Positions 8,831-18,274 of a DNA stretch of 64,000 nt are shown piece by piece. Location of the stretch: the NCBI RefSeq assembly GCF_008642355.1, contig NZ_CP029193.1:496001-560000 (forward strand). The letters run 5' to 3'. The stretch's first letter is position 1; each line of letters opens with the position of its first letter. The position numbers and the translations under genes were made by a program. A model generated the notes under the pieces. The model was not told the DNA's origin, made no database searches, and worked only from the letters and a program-made list of their open reading frames with translations. The DNA is from Streptomyces venezuelae. Lineage in GTDB: Bacteria > Actinomycetota > Actinomycetes > Streptomycetales > Streptomycetaceae.

Positions 8831-10233
8831 GGACTGATCGAGGCATGACCGCACCGCTGCACGACCAGCGCCGGGGATCGTCCGGTGCACGGCTGCCCGA
8901 CACGCAGCAGGGGATGCGCCGCCGCAATCTGTCCCGCGTGATGCACGCGGTGGCCTCGCACGGCCCCCTGTCCCGTGCGGCGGTGGCCTCCCGCATCGGA
9001 CTCACACGGGCCGCGGTGTCCACATTGGTGGACGAACTGATCCGGTCGGGGCTGCTGGACGAGCTGGGTCCCGAGCGGCCCGGACGGGTGGGGCGCCCGG
9101 GATCCGCTCTCGCGATCAGTGCGACGGGCCCCGTCGGCATCGGTGCCGAGGTGGGAGTCGACCATCTGGCGGTGTGCGCGGTCGATCTGCGGGGTGAGGT
9201 CCGCGCACGCGCCGAGCGACGGTCCGCCAACCGTGGCCGCTCCCCCGCACCCGTATGGAAGGATCTCTCCGCCCTGGTGCGGCGGGTGTGCGTCGAGGCG
9301 CGGCGGCAAGGGCTGACACCCGAGGGGCTCGCGGTGGCCGTGCCCGGACTGGTCGCTCGCGACAGCCGGACAGTCGTGCGCGCGCCCAACCTCGGCTGGC
9401 ACGACGTCGACCTGAGCCGACTGCTGCCCGGCGATCTGCCGCTCACGGTGGACAACGAGGCCAACTTCGGGGCGCTCGCCGAACTGTGGCTCGGCGAGGA
9501 ATCGCCCGAGGACTTCCTCCATGTGTCGGCGGAGATCGGCATCGGTGCGGCACTCGTCGTCGATGGACGGCTGTTGCGGGGGACGCGCGGGTTCGCCGGC
9601 GAGTTGGGACATGTGCCCGTCCACCCCGACGGTCCTGCCTGTCCCTGCGGAGGGCGCGGCTGTCTGGAGCAGTACGCGGGTGAGGGCGCGGTGCTGCGTG
9701 CCGCGGGGCTGGGGGCGAGGGGCGTGGACGGCTCGGGGGGCGCTGATGGTGGTGGCGGCCGGGGAGACAGTGGCCGCCGGGCCAACGGTAACGGTCGGGG
9801 CGACAGTGGCGGCCTGGGCGAGGGTGACTCAGGGAGCCCGAGCAACTTCGGTGACCTGGGTGAAGAACGGAGTGAAGTGCTTGCCGAGCGCGCCGCCGCG
9901 GGTGACGAAACGGTGCGGCGAGCCCTCAGCGACGCCGGGACGGCTCTGGGGATCGCTCTCACCGGCGCGGTGAATCTGGTGGATCCGCGGGCCATCGTGC
10001 TGGGCGGTGCGCTGTCGCGGCTCGCACCGTGGCTGCTGCCCGCGCTCGAGCGGGAGTTGTCGGAACGCACGGCGGGCCGGTCGTGTGGGGTGAGGGTGTC
10101 CCGGTTCGGTTCGGACGGGCCGCTGCTGGGGGCCGCGCACTCGGTGGCGCGGGCGGTGTTGGACGATCCGGCCGGCGTCGGCGTCGGCGAGGCGACGTCC
10201 ACCGATGGGGCTCACGCAGCTCAGCGGACATAG
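8827..10233 (+). CDS. ROK-family transcriptional regulator (XylR-like)
   Basis: A 468-residue ROK repressor, likely controlling the xylose genes. The start ATG overlaps the xylB stop; a second in-frame ATG at 8845 is possible. An N-terminal winged helix-turn-helix (GPLSRAAVASRIGLTRAAVSTLVDEL) precedes the sugar-binding ROK domain, with VDNEANFGALAELW, GFAGELGHVPV and the zinc motif C-x-C-G-x2-G-C-x-E (CPCGGRGCLEQ). Oddity: after that motif there is an insert of roughly 45-50 residues made mostly of Gly, Asp, Ser and Arg (bases about 9715-9860), absent from typical ROK proteins, after which the helix ERAAAGDETVRRALSDAG resumes the fold. Confidence 0.92.
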   Translation: MRTDRGMTAPLHDQRRGSSGARLPDTQQGMRRRNLSRVMHAVASHGPLSRAAVASRIGLTRAAVSTLVDELIRSGLLDELGPERPGRVGRPGSALAISATGPVGIGAEVGVDHLAVCAVDLRGEVRARAERRSANRGRSPAPVWKDLSALVRRVCVEARRQGLTPEGLAVAVPGLVARDSRTVVRAPNLGWHDVDLSRLLPGDLPLTVDNEANFGALAELWLGEESPEDFLHVSAEIGIGAALVVDGRLLRGTRGFAGELGHVPVHPDGPACPCGGRGCLEQYAGEGAVLRAAGLGARGVDGSGGADGGGGRGDSGRRANGNGRGDSGGLGEGDSGSPSNFGDLGEERSEVLAERAAAGDETVRRALSDAGTALGIALTGAVNLVDPRAIVLGGALSRLAPWLLPALERELSERTAGRSCGVRVSRFGSDGPLLGAAHSVARAVLDDPAGVGVGEATSTDGAHAAQRT

Positions 10234-10568
10234 AGAGTGGCCGGGCCGCCTCGGTCAACGGACGAGCCACAGAGCCGCGACCGGTTTGGCAGGCCCGGCG
10301 GTACGTCGAGCATGCGCGCGGAATCGCCCGGCGGACTGCTCCCCCGAACGAGTGGTCGAGATATCCACAATCACGCTGCTGTGCACAGATCCGACGCGGG
10401 CCCTTCCACCTCAACCAGCGGCCGCCGTAACGTAATTCACGGCGAGGCCCCACAGCGGCGACAACACGTCACGGTCGGGGCGGCTTCGCGGATCGGGACC
10501 CGAGTGAGTCGCACGGCCCACCCCGGTCGGACCGACGGCCCATCCGGCCAGAGTGGAGCGGTGCAGCG
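10234..10568. other. Gene-free interval upstream of the formamidase gene
   Basis: This 335-base stretch holds no convincing coding frame. It contains a slightly AT-richer patch around 10360-10440, including an imperfect inverted repeat (GCCGT, ten bases, ACGGC) near 10427. It is presumably the leader and promoter region of the downstream amidase gene; no clear -35/-10 pair is recognised. Confidence 0.5.
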
Positions 10569-11603
10569 ATGAATGATGCTCAGATCCTGACAGTTCGACC
10601 CGAGCCGGGCGAGTACGCCTGGACGTTCGGCGGTGCACCTCCCGTGGCGCGCATCGCCCCCGGCACGGTCCTCGACCTGTTCACGGAGGACTGCTTCGCC
10701 GGGAACGTCCGCTCGGAGAAGGACCTCGTCTCCGAGGTCTGCGAGTTTCCGTTCCTGAATCCGCAGACCGGTCCGTTTCATGTGGAAGGAGCGGAGCCGG
10801 GCGACACCGTCGCCGTGCACTTCGTGTCGATGGAACCCGCCCGCGACTGGGCGGCCTCCACCACCGTCCCCCTGTTCGGCGCCCTCACGTCCACACACTC
10901 CACCGCTTCGCTGCAGGCGCCCCTGCCCGAAGCCGTGTGGATCTGGGAGCTGGACCGGGCCCGCCGCACCGCACGGTTCAGCGCGCGGGACAGCGACTTC
11001 GCGGTCGAGCTGCCCATGGATCCCATGCACGGGACGGTCGGCGTCGCGCCCGCGAACCTCGAGGTGCGCTCGGCGCTCGTGCCGGACGCCCACGGCGGCA
11101 ACATGGACACGCCCGAGATGCGCGCCGGGGTCACCTGCTACCTGGGCGTGAATGTCGAGGGCGCCCTACTGAGCCTGGGCGACGGGCACGCGCGGCAGGG
11201 TGAGGGAGAGACCTGTGGAGTAGCCGTCGAGTGCGCCATGAACACCGTGGTGATCGTCGAGCTGCTCAAGGGGATCTCCACACCCTGGCCGCGCATCGAG
11301 TCCGACACGCACATCATCTCGACCGGGTCTGCGCGCCCGCTGGAGGACGCGTTTCGAATATCTCAACTCGACCTGGTGCAGTGGCTGGTGCGTGACTACG
11401 GGTTCAGTGAACTGGACGCGTATCAGTTCGCGACGCAGACCGTCGAATCCCCGCTCGCCAACGTCTGCGACACCAACTACACGTGTGTCGCCAAGATCCG
11501 TAAGGAGTGGCTGCCCGCGCGTGAGACGCACCGTGGGCTGCACGCGCGGTTGCGTGAGACGGCGGTCTCGCTGCCGCGAGGCACGGACCCACGGCCCGCA
11601 TAG
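10569..11603 (+). CDS. Acetamidase/formamidase family protein
   Basis: A 344-residue member of the FmdA/AmdA family, cytoplasmic hydrolases that release ammonia from formamide, acetamide or related small amides. Family landmarks: PGTVLDLFTEDCF near 35-47, FPFLNPQTGPFHVEGAEPGDTVAVH near 65-85, and the C-terminal half TCYLGVNVEGALLSLGDGHARQGEGE, matching the metal-binding D-H segment of formamidases. It starts at an ATG with a modest ribosome site (GCAGCG). It stands alone between the xylose locus and an exported amidase, so the physiological amide cannot be inferred from neighbours. Confidence 0.88.
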   Translation: MNDAQILTVRPEPGEYAWTFGGAPPVARIAPGTVLDLFTEDCFAGNVRSEKDLVSEVCEFPFLNPQTGPFHVEGAEPGDTVAVHFVSMEPARDWAASTTVPLFGALTSTHSTASLQAPLPEAVWIWELDRARRTARFSARDSDFAVELPMDPMHGTVGVAPANLEVRSALVPDAHGGNMDTPEMRAGVTCYLGVNVEGALLSLGDGHARQGEGETCGVAVECAMNTVVIVELLKGISTPWPRIESDTHIISTGSARPLEDAFRISQLDLVQWLVRDYGFSELDAYQFATQTVESPLANVCDTNYTCVAKIRKEWLPARETHRGLHARLRETAVSLPRGTDPRPA

Positions 11604-11669
11604 AGCTCAGCGCCAGTCCAGCCATCGTTCTCCCTCCTCCCCCACTCCCCACCGAGAGGCAGGCCAGTC

Positions 11670-12269
11670 ATGGATCGAGTGAGACGCTTCCCCAGTCGAC
11701 GCCGGCTGCTGCAAGGTGCCGTCGCAGCCGTCGTACCCGCCGCACTCCTGCCCGCCACCCACGCCGCCGCCCAGGCCCGCGCGGTCGACTACCCCCTGGC
11801 CGAATGGGTCCCGGCCAGCACCTCCAACTACACGGCCGCCAACCGCCCCACCACCTATCCCATCGACTACGTGGTCATTCACGTCACTCAGGAGACGTAC
11901 GCCGACACGCTCGCCATCTTCCAGAACCCGGCGAAGAAGGTCTCCGCCCACTACGTCGTGCGCTCCAGGGACGGACACATCGCCCAGTGCGTCCGTGAGC
12001 GCAACGTCGGGTGGCACGCAGGGAACTGGACCTACAACACACGAAGCATCGGGATCGAGCATGAAGGGTGGGTCGACAAACCCGAATATTTCACCCACGC
12101 CATGTACGAGCAGTCCGCCGCGCTGACCGCCGCCATCTGCTCCACGTACGACATCCCGAAGGACCGCGAACACATCATCGGCCACCATGAGGTCCCCGGT
12201 TCGGACCACACGGATCCCGGCCCGTACTGGGACTGGTCGCGCTACCTGCGTCTCGTCAACTTCGCCTGA
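11670..12269 (+). CDS. Tat-exported N-acetylmuramoyl-L-alanine amidase (Amidase_2)
   Basis: A 199-residue peptidoglycan amidase of the AmpD/PGRP zinc type, cutting the muramoyl-L-alanine bond outside the cell. The signal peptide carries a twin-arginine-like SRRRLLQG motif followed by a hydrophobic stretch and an AHAAAQA-type cleavage region. Zinc ligands by family alignment: His of YVVIHVT (about residue 69), His of IIGHHEV (about 172) and Asp of HTDPGPYWDW (about 183). The catalytic glutamate lies in SIGIEHEG. AGAGGCAGG precedes the ATG at 11670. It is monocistronic and could serve in cell-wall turnover or attack on competitors. Confidence 0.92.
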   Translation: MDRVRRFPSRRRLLQGAVAAVVPAALLPATHAAAQARAVDYPLAEWVPASTSNYTAANRPTTYPIDYVVIHVTQETYADTLAIFQNPAKKVSAHYVVRSRDGHIAQCVRERNVGWHAGNWTYNTRSIGIEHEGWVDKPEYFTHAMYEQSAALTAAICSTYDIPKDREHIIGHHEVPGSDHTDPGPYWDWSRYLRLVNFA

Positions 12270-12345
12270 GTCGACGCGCGTCCTTGTCGGCTCCCGTCTC
12301 CGGGGCGACGATGACAACACCGCATCGCCGTCCTGGGAGGCAGAG

Positions 12346-13593
12346 TTGTCCGATCCGTGGGTGGCCCTGGAGCCCGGTGTGGATCCCGCGGAGCGGGTGC
12401 GGGTCGTGCGCAGGGCCCACGAGCGGTTCACCGACGCGGGGACGATCAGCCGTCCGGTGCGTTCGGTGGTGGCCGACTCGTGGCAGAGGTCGGCGAGGGC
12501 GCGGGTGAGTCCGGAGTGCACCGGCGCGGCGGTGGAGCTGACCGACGACGACCTCGGCGCGTACCGGTCGGAGCATCCGCTGGCACGGGTGATGCCGTTG
12601 TTCCGTGAGTTGATGGGCACCTTCGCCGCGGACGGGGAACATCTGCTCGCCGTGTGCGATGCGCAGGGAAGGCTCTTGTGGGTCGAGGGTCATGCGGTGA
12701 CGCGGCGACGGGCGGGACGGATGAACTTCGTGCCGGGTGCGCGGTGGGCGGAGTCCGCCATGGGGACGAACGCGCCGGGGACAGCGGTCGCCGTGGGCCG
12801 TCCGGTGCAGGTCTTCGCCACCGAGCACTACACGCGCCGGGTGCAGCCGTGGACGTGTGCGGCGGCTCCCGTGCACGATCCCCGAACCGGTCGGCTGATC
12901 GGCGCGGTCGACATCACCGGCGGCGACGGCCTCGCACACCCGCACAGTCTCGCCTTCGTGCAGGCGGTCGCGCGGGCCGGGGAGGCGCAACTGGCGCTGC
13001 TGGCGCCGCCGAAGGTGTCGGACGAGAAGGTCGAGCTGGCAGCGCTCGGGCGGGACGAGGCGTTGTTGATCATGAGGGGCCGCAAGGTGCGGCTCAGCCG
13101 GAGGCACAGCGAGATCGTCGTGCTGCTGGCTCGGCACCCGGAGGGGTTGTCGGGGGACGAGTTGCTGTGGGCGTTGTACGAGGACGAGTCGGTGTCGCAG
13201 GTGACGTTGCGGGCCGAGATGGCGCGGCTGCGGCGGGTGCTGGGGGCGGAGTTGCTGCGGTCGCGGCCGTATCGGCTGGCGGTGCCCGTCGAGTGCGATG
13301 TCGAGGCGGTGGAACGTCGCCTGGGCGCGGGGGCGGTGGCGGCGGCCGCGGCAGCGTACGCGGGGCCGTTGCTGCCGCAGTCCCGGGCTCCCGCTCTCGT
13401 GCGGCTCCGTCGCAGGGTCGCGGACCAAGTGCGAGCGGCACTCATCGAGCGCGGTGACCCCGACCTGCTCGCGGACTGGGCACACGCTCCGTGGGGCGAG
13501 GAAGATTTCGCGGTGTGGCGGGCGCTGGCCGGGCTGCGTCCGACGGCTTCCGTGCTGGCCCGCCTGAACGAGCTGGACGCGGAACTGACGTAG
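12346..13593 (+). CDS. GAF-domain transcriptional regulator with winged-helix C-terminus
   Basis: A 415-residue regulator. The TTG start at 12346 is chosen because GGGAGG at 12335-12340 lies five bases before it; upstream in-frame triplets fall inside the preceding gene. The N-terminal 280 residues form a GAF sensor as in acetoin/aldehyde-responsive activators (FVPGARWAESAMGTNAPGTAV, then AAPVHDPRTGRLIGAVDITGG). There is no AAA sigma-54 domain. Instead the C-terminal region (RLSRRHSEIVVLLARHPEGLSGDELLW) resembles an OmpR-type winged helix. It directly precedes an aldehyde dehydrogenase and probably activates it in response to an alcohol or aldehyde; this is inference from context. Confidence 0.86.
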   Translation: MSDPWVALEPGVDPAERVRVVRRAHERFTDAGTISRPVRSVVADSWQRSARARVSPECTGAAVELTDDDLGAYRSEHPLARVMPLFRELMGTFAADGEHLLAVCDAQGRLLWVEGHAVTRRRAGRMNFVPGARWAESAMGTNAPGTAVAVGRPVQVFATEHYTRRVQPWTCAAAPVHDPRTGRLIGAVDITGGDGLAHPHSLAFVQAVARAGEAQLALLAPPKVSDEKVELAALGRDEALLIMRGRKVRLSRRHSEIVVLLARHPEGLSGDELLWALYEDESVSQVTLRAEMARLRRVLGAELLRSRPYRLAVPVECDVEAVERRLGAGAVAAAAAAYAGPLLPQSRAPALVRLRRRVADQVRAALIERGDPDLLADWAHAPWGEEDFAVWRALAGLRPTASVLARLNELDAELT

Positions 13594-13623
13594 CAGTACG
13601 TGTACGAACATGCCTGAGGGCGG

Positions 13624-13640
13624 GGCCGGCGTAGCCGGCC
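13624..13640 (+). terminator. Small hairpin after the GAF regulator
   Basis: A perfect 7-bp stem GGCCGGC/GCCGGCC with a three-base loop lies 31 bases after the regulator stop. It has no T-tract. It may be an attenuating terminator between the regulator and the aldehyde dehydrogenase; weak call. Confidence 0.35.
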
Positions 13641-13755
13641 GGACCGTCGGGCGCGTCGAGGAGTGGAACGCAACGTCGATGCAACCTCGGCGCCCCTAGC
13701 CTCCGGACGAGAGCTGCCCGACGGCGGGCGGCGTTCCCCGGGAGGCCAGCCGAAG

Positions 13756-15279
13756 ATGACCCGTTACGCAGCGCCCGGCACCGAGGGCGCGATCGTCTCC
13801 TACCAGTCGCGCTACGACCACTTCATCGGCGGCGAGTATGTGGCGCCCGCTCGTGGTCAGTACTTCGAGAACCCGAGTCCGGTGAACGGCCGGCCCTTCA
13901 CCGAGGTGGCGAGGGGTACGGCGGAGGACGTCGAGCGCGCCCTCGACGCGGCGCACGCGGCCGCGCCCGCGTGGGGACGTACCTCGGTCACCGGGCGCGC
14001 CGACGTGCTGTTGAAGATCGCCGACCGGATGGAGGCGAACCTCGAACAGCTGGCTGTGGCCGAGAGCTGGGAGAACGGCAAGCCGGTCCGCGAGACTCTG
14101 GCCGCCGACATCCCGCTCGCCATCGACCACTTCCGATACTTCGCGGGTGTCATCCGTGCGCAGGAGGGGTCGCTGAGCGAGGTCGACGAGGACACCATCG
14201 CGTACCACTTCCACGAGCCGCTCGGCGTCGTCGCGCAGATCATCCCGTGGAACTTCCCGATCCTGATGGCCACGTGGAAGCTGGCGCCCGCGCTCGCCGC
14301 GGGCAACGCCGTCGTCCTCAAGCCCGCCGAACAGACCCCTGCGTCCATTCACTACTGGATGAGTCTGGTCGCCGATCTGCTGCCGGCCGGGGTCGTCAAC
14401 ATCGTCAACGGGTTCGGCGTGGAGGCCGGCAAGCCGCTGGCGTCCAGTCCTCGTGTCGCCAAGGTCGCCTTCACCGGGGAGACCACGACGGGGCGGTTGA
14501 TCATGCAGTACGCCTCGGAGAACATCAAGCCGGTGACGTTGGAGCTGGGCGGCAAGTCGCCGAACATCTTCTTCGACGACGTGTGGGCCGCGAACGACGA
14601 CTTCCGGGACAAGGCGCTCGAGGGCTTCACGATGTTCGCGCTCAACCAGGGCGAGGTGTGCACCTGTCCGTCGAGGGCGCTGGTGCAGCGCGGCCAGTAC
14701 AGCGAGTTCCTCGAAGCGGCCGTCGCCCGTACCGAACAGATCAGGGCCGGACATCCGCTCGACACCGACACCATGATCGGCGCGCAGGCGTCCAACGACC
14801 AGCTGGAGAAGATCCTCTCCTACCTGGACATCGGGCAGCAGGAGGGCGCCAAGGTACTGACGGGCGGCCAGCGTGTGGAGTACGACGGCGAGCTGGCGGG
14901 TGGGTACTACGTGCAGCCGACGATCTTCGAGGGCGACAACCGCATGCGGATCTTCCAGGAGGAGATCTTCGGCCCGGTGGTGTCGGTCGCGTCGTTCGCC
15001 GACTTCGACGAGGCCATCGAGATCGCCAACGACACGCTGTACGGCCTGGGGGCCGGAGTGTGGACGCGTGACATCAACACGGCGTACCGGGCGGGCCGGG
15101 CGATCCAGGCGGGCCGCGTCTGGACGAACTGCTACCACGCGTATCCGGCGCATGCGGCGTTCGGCGGGTACAAGCAGTCCGGCATCGGCCGGGAGACCCA
15201 CAAGATGATGCTGGAGCACTACCAGCAGACGAAGAACATTCTCTGTTCCTACAGCCCCAGGAAACTCGGGTTCTTCTAG
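13756..15279 (+). CDS. NAD-dependent aldehyde dehydrogenase (ExaC/AcoD type)
   Basis: A 507-residue aldehyde dehydrogenase oxidising aliphatic aldehydes such as acetaldehyde to acids. Seen: cofactor region [23 protein letters not shown] near 165-187, the general-base Glu in [11 protein letters not shown] near 270, and catalytic Cys in [12 protein letters not shown] near 303 (two Cys, as in the AcoD/ExaC subgroup). The C-terminus [26 protein letters not shown] is typical. The ATG at 13756 is preceded at some distance by GGGAGG. The gene follows a GAF regulator in the same orientation, a common Streptomyces pair, suggesting induction by its substrate. Confidence 0.95.
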   Translation: MTRYAAPGTEGAIVSYQSRYDHFIGGEYVAPARGQYFENPSPVNGRPFTEVARGTAEDVERALDAAHAAAPAWGRTSVTGRADVLLKIADRMEANLEQLAVAESWENGKPVRETLAADIPLAIDHFRYFAGVIRAQEGSLSEVDEDTIAYHFHEPLGVVAQIIPWNFPILMATWKLAPALAAGNAVVLKPAEQTPASIHYWMSLVADLLPAGVVNIVNGFGVEAGKPLASSPRVAKVAFTGETTTGRLIMQYASENIKPVTLELGGKSPNIFFDDVWAANDDFRDKALEGFTMFALNQGEVCTCPSRALVQRGQYSEFLEAAVARTEQIRAGHPLDTDTMIGAQASNDQLEKILSYLDIGQQEGAKVLTGGQRVEYDGELAGGYYVQPTIFEGDNRMRIFQEEIFGPVVSVASFADFDEAIEIANDTLYGLGAGVWTRDINTAYRAGRAIQAGRVWTNCYHAYPAHAAFGGYKQSGIGRETHKMMLEHYQQTKNILCSYSPRKLGFF

Positions 15280-15319
15280 CAGCCCCAAGAACTTGGCGTT
15301 CCTCTAGAGCCTCAAGTAC

Positions 15320-15352
15320 GGGGGCGGCGCCCGTTTCGGACGCCGCCCCTTG
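15320..15352. terminator. Bidirectional hairpin terminator between the aldehyde dehydrogenase and M4 protease genes
   Basis: A perfect 9-bp stem GGGGCGGCG (15321-15329) / CGCCGCCCC (15341-15349) with an 11-base loop lies between two convergent stops. It fits termination of both genes. Confidence 0.75.
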
Positions 15353-15367
15353 CGTGACCGACTGGGG

Positions 15368-16999
15368 TTACTTGACGTTGACGCCCTTCCAGGCGGCAGC
15401 CACGCGCTTGTACTCGGTGGAGTTCGCGCCGTAGAGGTCCTTCGCGGCGCTCAGCGTGCCCTTACGGGCCGCCTTGTAGTTGGTGGTCGACGTGAAGTAT
15501 GTCGTCAGGGCCTTGTACCAGATCTTCTCGGCCTTGCCGCGGCCGATGCCGAGGACCTTGGATCCGTCGGCGGTCGGCGAGTTGTAGTTGACGCCGTTGA
15601 TCCGCTTCTTGCCGCTGCCCTCGGACAGCAGGTAGAAGAAGTGGTTGGCGATGCCCGAGGAGTAGTGGACGTCGACGTTCCCGGCGTTGGCGCTCCACTT
15701 GTCCAGGGAGCCGCCGTCCTTGGACGGCTTGTCCATGTAACGGAGCGGGGAGCCGTCGCCGTTGATGTCGATCTTCTCGCCGATGAGGTAGTCGCCGACG
15801 TCCTTGGGGTTCTTGGCCTTGAACTCCACGGCGGTGGCGAAGATGTCGGAGGTGGCCTCGTTCAGGCCGCCGGATTCACCGCTGTACTCCATGTTGCCGG
15901 TCGCCGAGGTGACGCCATGCGTCATCTCGTGGGCCGCGACGTCGATCGAGGTGAGGGGCTTCTTGTTGCCCTCGCCGTCGCCGTACGTCATGCAGAAGCA
16001 GCTGTCGTCCCAGAACGCGTTCACATAGCCGTTGCCGTAGTGGACGCGGGAGGTCGCGCCCTTGCCGTCGCCGTTGATGCCCTTACGGCCGTGGACGGAC
16101 TTGTAGTAGTCCCAGGTGAGCTGGGCACCGTAGGCGGCGTCGACGGCTGCGGTCTGCGCGTTCGAGGGCTTGCCGTTGCCCCAGACGTCGTTGGCGTCCT
16201 TGAAGAGCTTGCCGGTGCCGCTCTCCGCGTGCTTCAGGTCATAGGTGCGGTGGTTGCCGCGCGCCTTGTCGGTCAGCTCGTAGCTGCTCCCGACCTTCTT
16301 GGAGCCGACCGTGACCTTGCCGCTGTACTGGCTGTTGCCCTTGCCGTTCTCGATGGCCTGGTACTGGTACAGCTTCTTGCCGGTCGCGGCGTCCGTGATG
16401 ACGTGGAGCCTGCTGGGGGTGCCGTCCTTCTGCACGCCGGTGACGACGGTCTCGTACGCGAGGACGGGCTTGCCGGAGGCTGCCCAGATCACCTTGCGCG
16501 GCGACTGCGCGTCGGCCTCGGCGGTCTTCGCCTTCGCGGCGGTCGACTCCGCCGCCTTGGCGACGGAGGACTTGCCGAGCTTCGCGTCCGTGGAGGCGAC
16601 CTTGACGGTGGCCTCGGTCGCCTTGGTGACGCTCTTCACCTTGCCGCTCTTGGCGGTGTGCACGACGAGGTCGCCGCCGAGGACGGGCAGGCCGTCGTAG
16701 GTGCGCTCGTAGCGGGTGTGCGTGGTGCCGTCGGCGTCCTTGACGACGTCACGGACGACCAGCTTCTCCTTGGCGCCGAGGCCGATGTCGTCGGCGGTCG
16801 CCGATCTCTCGGCGTTCGCGTCCTGGAGGAGGTCCGCGCGGGCCGAAGCCGAGAGGGCGACGGGCGAGCCGGACGGCTCGGTGTCGTTGTCCGGCTGGGC
16901 GGAGGCGCCGGTGGTCAGTCCGGCGCTGAGCAGCGCTCCGGCCGCGACGGCGGTGGCGATCGCGAGCGTAGAACGCTTACGGAATATGTGAGAGGTCAC
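15368..16999 (-). CDS. Secreted M4-family neutral metalloprotease (thermolysin type)
   Basis: A 543-residue preproenzyme. A Sec signal peptide (RKRSTLAIATAVAAGALLSAG) is followed by an FTP/PepSY-like propeptide (YDGLPVLGGDLVVHT near 100). The catalytic domain has the zinc motif HEMTH in DVAAHEMTHGVTSATG near 345-350, the third ligand Glu in GGLNEATSD about 20 residues later, and the C-terminal His region VDVHYSSGIANHFFYLL. The start codon is the ATG at 16999 (MTSHIFRKR). It is monocistronic with its own 300-bp upstream region. It digests extracellular protein and is likely expressed in late growth, a family expectation. Confidence 0.95.
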   Translation of the reverse strand: MTSHIFRKRSTLAIATAVAAGALLSAGLTTGASAQPDNDTEPSGSPVALSASARADLLQDANAERSATADDIGLGAKEKLVVRDVVKDADGTTHTRYERTYDGLPVLGGDLVVHTAKSGKVKSVTKATEATVKVASTDAKLGKSSVAKAAESTAAKAKTAEADAQSPRKVIWAASGKPVLAYETVVTGVQKDGTPSRLHVITDAATGKKLYQYQAIENGKGNSQYSGKVTVGSKKVGSSYELTDKARGNHRTYDLKHAESGTGKLFKDANDVWGNGKPSNAQTAAVDAAYGAQLTWDYYKSVHGRKGINGDGKGATSRVHYGNGYVNAFWDDSCFCMTYGDGEGNKKPLTSIDVAAHEMTHGVTSATGNMEYSGESGGLNEATSDIFATAVEFKAKNPKDVGDYLIGEKIDINGDGSPLRYMDKPSKDGGSLDKWSANAGNVDVHYSSGIANHFFYLLSEGSGKKRINGVNYNSPTADGSKVLGIGRGKAEKIWYKALTTYFTSTTNYKAARKGTLSAAKDLYGANSTEYKRVAAAWKGVNVK

Positions 17000-17302
17000 G
17001 CGAGCTCCATCTGTGGGGGCCCGGGAGGCATGGAGGGCCGCCCGGAGCAGAAAAAGACGCGATGCGGGCGTGCAGCTTGGTGCTGTACGTGCAGCGTGTT
17101 GCCCGGGAGCGTGTCATTTCAACCAGGTACATGTCAGCATTTTGACTGGATGTTGGCCGGAAATGATCCGTTGAACGATGGTCGACGTACGTAATGCGAA
17201 CAGTTCATGAATGCGCCGGGCGCGGGTGCGCCTCGGACGTCCGCGGCGGGCAGTCGGAGCCGGGCTTCGGCTCCGTGGGCCTCATGAGGTAAGAAGACAA
17301 GC
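17000..17302. other. Divergent promoter region between M4 protease and thpR
   Basis: This 303-base interval holds no gene. Bases about 17120-17210 are distinctly AT-richer than the surroundings and probably contain the protease promoter; no repeat or operator is recognised with confidence. Confidence 0.5.
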
Positions 17303-17926
17303 GTGACCCAACCGCCCCGGACCGCCACCCAGCACGCCTTCATCGCGCTCGCTCCGCCCGACGACGCGAAGAACGAGCTGGCGCGTGCGCTGGAACCGGC
17401 CTACGCCGCCCATCCGGACCTGCGCTGGAACCGTATCGAGGACTGGCACATCACCCTGGCCTTCCTCGGTGAGCTGCCGGTGCGGGTCGTCCAGCGGCTT
17501 CGCTCGCCCCTCGCCGATCTGGCGGCCGCTCGCCACTCTCTCGAACTGTCGCTGGTCGGTGGCGGGCACTTCGACGAGCGAGTGCTGTGGAGCGGCGTCG
17601 AGGGCGAGCTCGAAGGACTGCATGAGCTGGCCGAGGCGGTACGTGCACGGGTCAGGGGCTGTGACGTCGTCTTCCCCGAACGTTCGCTGCGCCCCCACCT
17701 CACGCTGGCCCGAGCCCGCCGCTACGACACCACGTCCGTAGCGGCCGCGGCCGCCTGGCTCGACGGCTTCACCGGACGCCGTTGGCAGACCGATCGCCTC
17801 CACCTGGTCGGCAGCACGGTGCGCGGCCACCCGGGGCCACGGCGCTACGCGGACATCGACGCATGGACCCTGCTCAATCAGGGTCCTTGTGCCGAGGCAG
17901 AACCGTGTCGAGGGTTTCGCGGATGA
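17303..17926 (+). CDS. thpR: RNA 2',3'-cyclic phosphodiesterase (2H family)
   Basis: A 207-residue LigT/ThpR-type 2H phosphoesterase that opens 2',3'-cyclic phosphate ends of RNA. The two signature H-x-T/S-x motifs are present: HITLAFLGEL near residue 51 and HLTLARAR near 133. The fold start QHAFIALAPPDDAKNELA is typical. GTG start at 17303. The last 53 bases overlap the 3' end of the opposite-strand Crp-like gene, so the final 15-18 residues (PCAEAEPCRGFRG) may be a non-conserved extension. Confidence 0.9.
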   Translation: MTQPPRTATQHAFIALAPPDDAKNELARALEPAYAAHPDLRWNRIEDWHITLAFLGELPVRVVQRLRSPLADLAAARHSLELSLVGGGHFDERVLWSGVEGELEGLHELAEAVRARVRGCDVVFPERSLRPHLTLARARRYDTTSVAAAAAWLDGFTGRRWQTDRLHLVGSTVRGHPGPRRYADIDAWTLLNQGPCAEAEPCRGFRG

Positions 17927-18212
17927 CCTGGTAGCAGCTGCCGGCGTGGGCCTGCAGGCAGACGCGGTCCAGGATGGTGATCGTGCCGCGGCCGTACTGG
18001 ATGCAGCCTTCCGCGGCCAGCGCGCCCGCGACCTCGCTCACCGAGGACCTGCGCACGGCGAGCATCTGGGCGAGGAACTTCTGGGTGAGGTCGAAGCGTT
18101 CGCTGTGCATGCGGTCCGCGGTCATCAACACTCGGCGCGCGCAGCGCTGGTGGGTGCGGTGGCTGCGGATGCAGGCCGCGTCGCGTGCCAGCTGTGTGAG
18201 CATCGACTGCAT
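17874..18212 (-). pseudogene. Truncated Crp/Fnr-type regulator (HTH domain only)
   Basis: A 112-residue fragment that aligns with the C-terminal half of Streptomyces Crp/Fnr regulators: QRCARRVLMTADRM, FDLTQKFLAQMLAVRRSSVSEVAGAL (helix-turn-helix) and YGRGTITILDR. The cyclic-nucleotide-binding beta-barrel expected in front is missing. Upstream sequence stays open for some codons but shows no cNMP-domain similarity and soon enters the opposite-strand DUF5133 gene. It could be a decayed gene or a genuine DNA-binding-only protein. It overlaps thpR by 53 bases at the 3' ends. Confidence 0.6.
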
Positions 18213-18274
18213 GAACGCGCGTTTTCGGGGAAGCCGTAGGCCACTGACTAGCGCCTGGAGAGGAGCCTGTGGTC

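Noticed and set aside
15281..15310. Duplicated tail sequence after the aldehyde dehydrogenase as a frameshifted extension
   Set aside because: CAAGAACTTGG-like similarity to the coding end is short, follows a clear stop, and is succeeded by a terminator.
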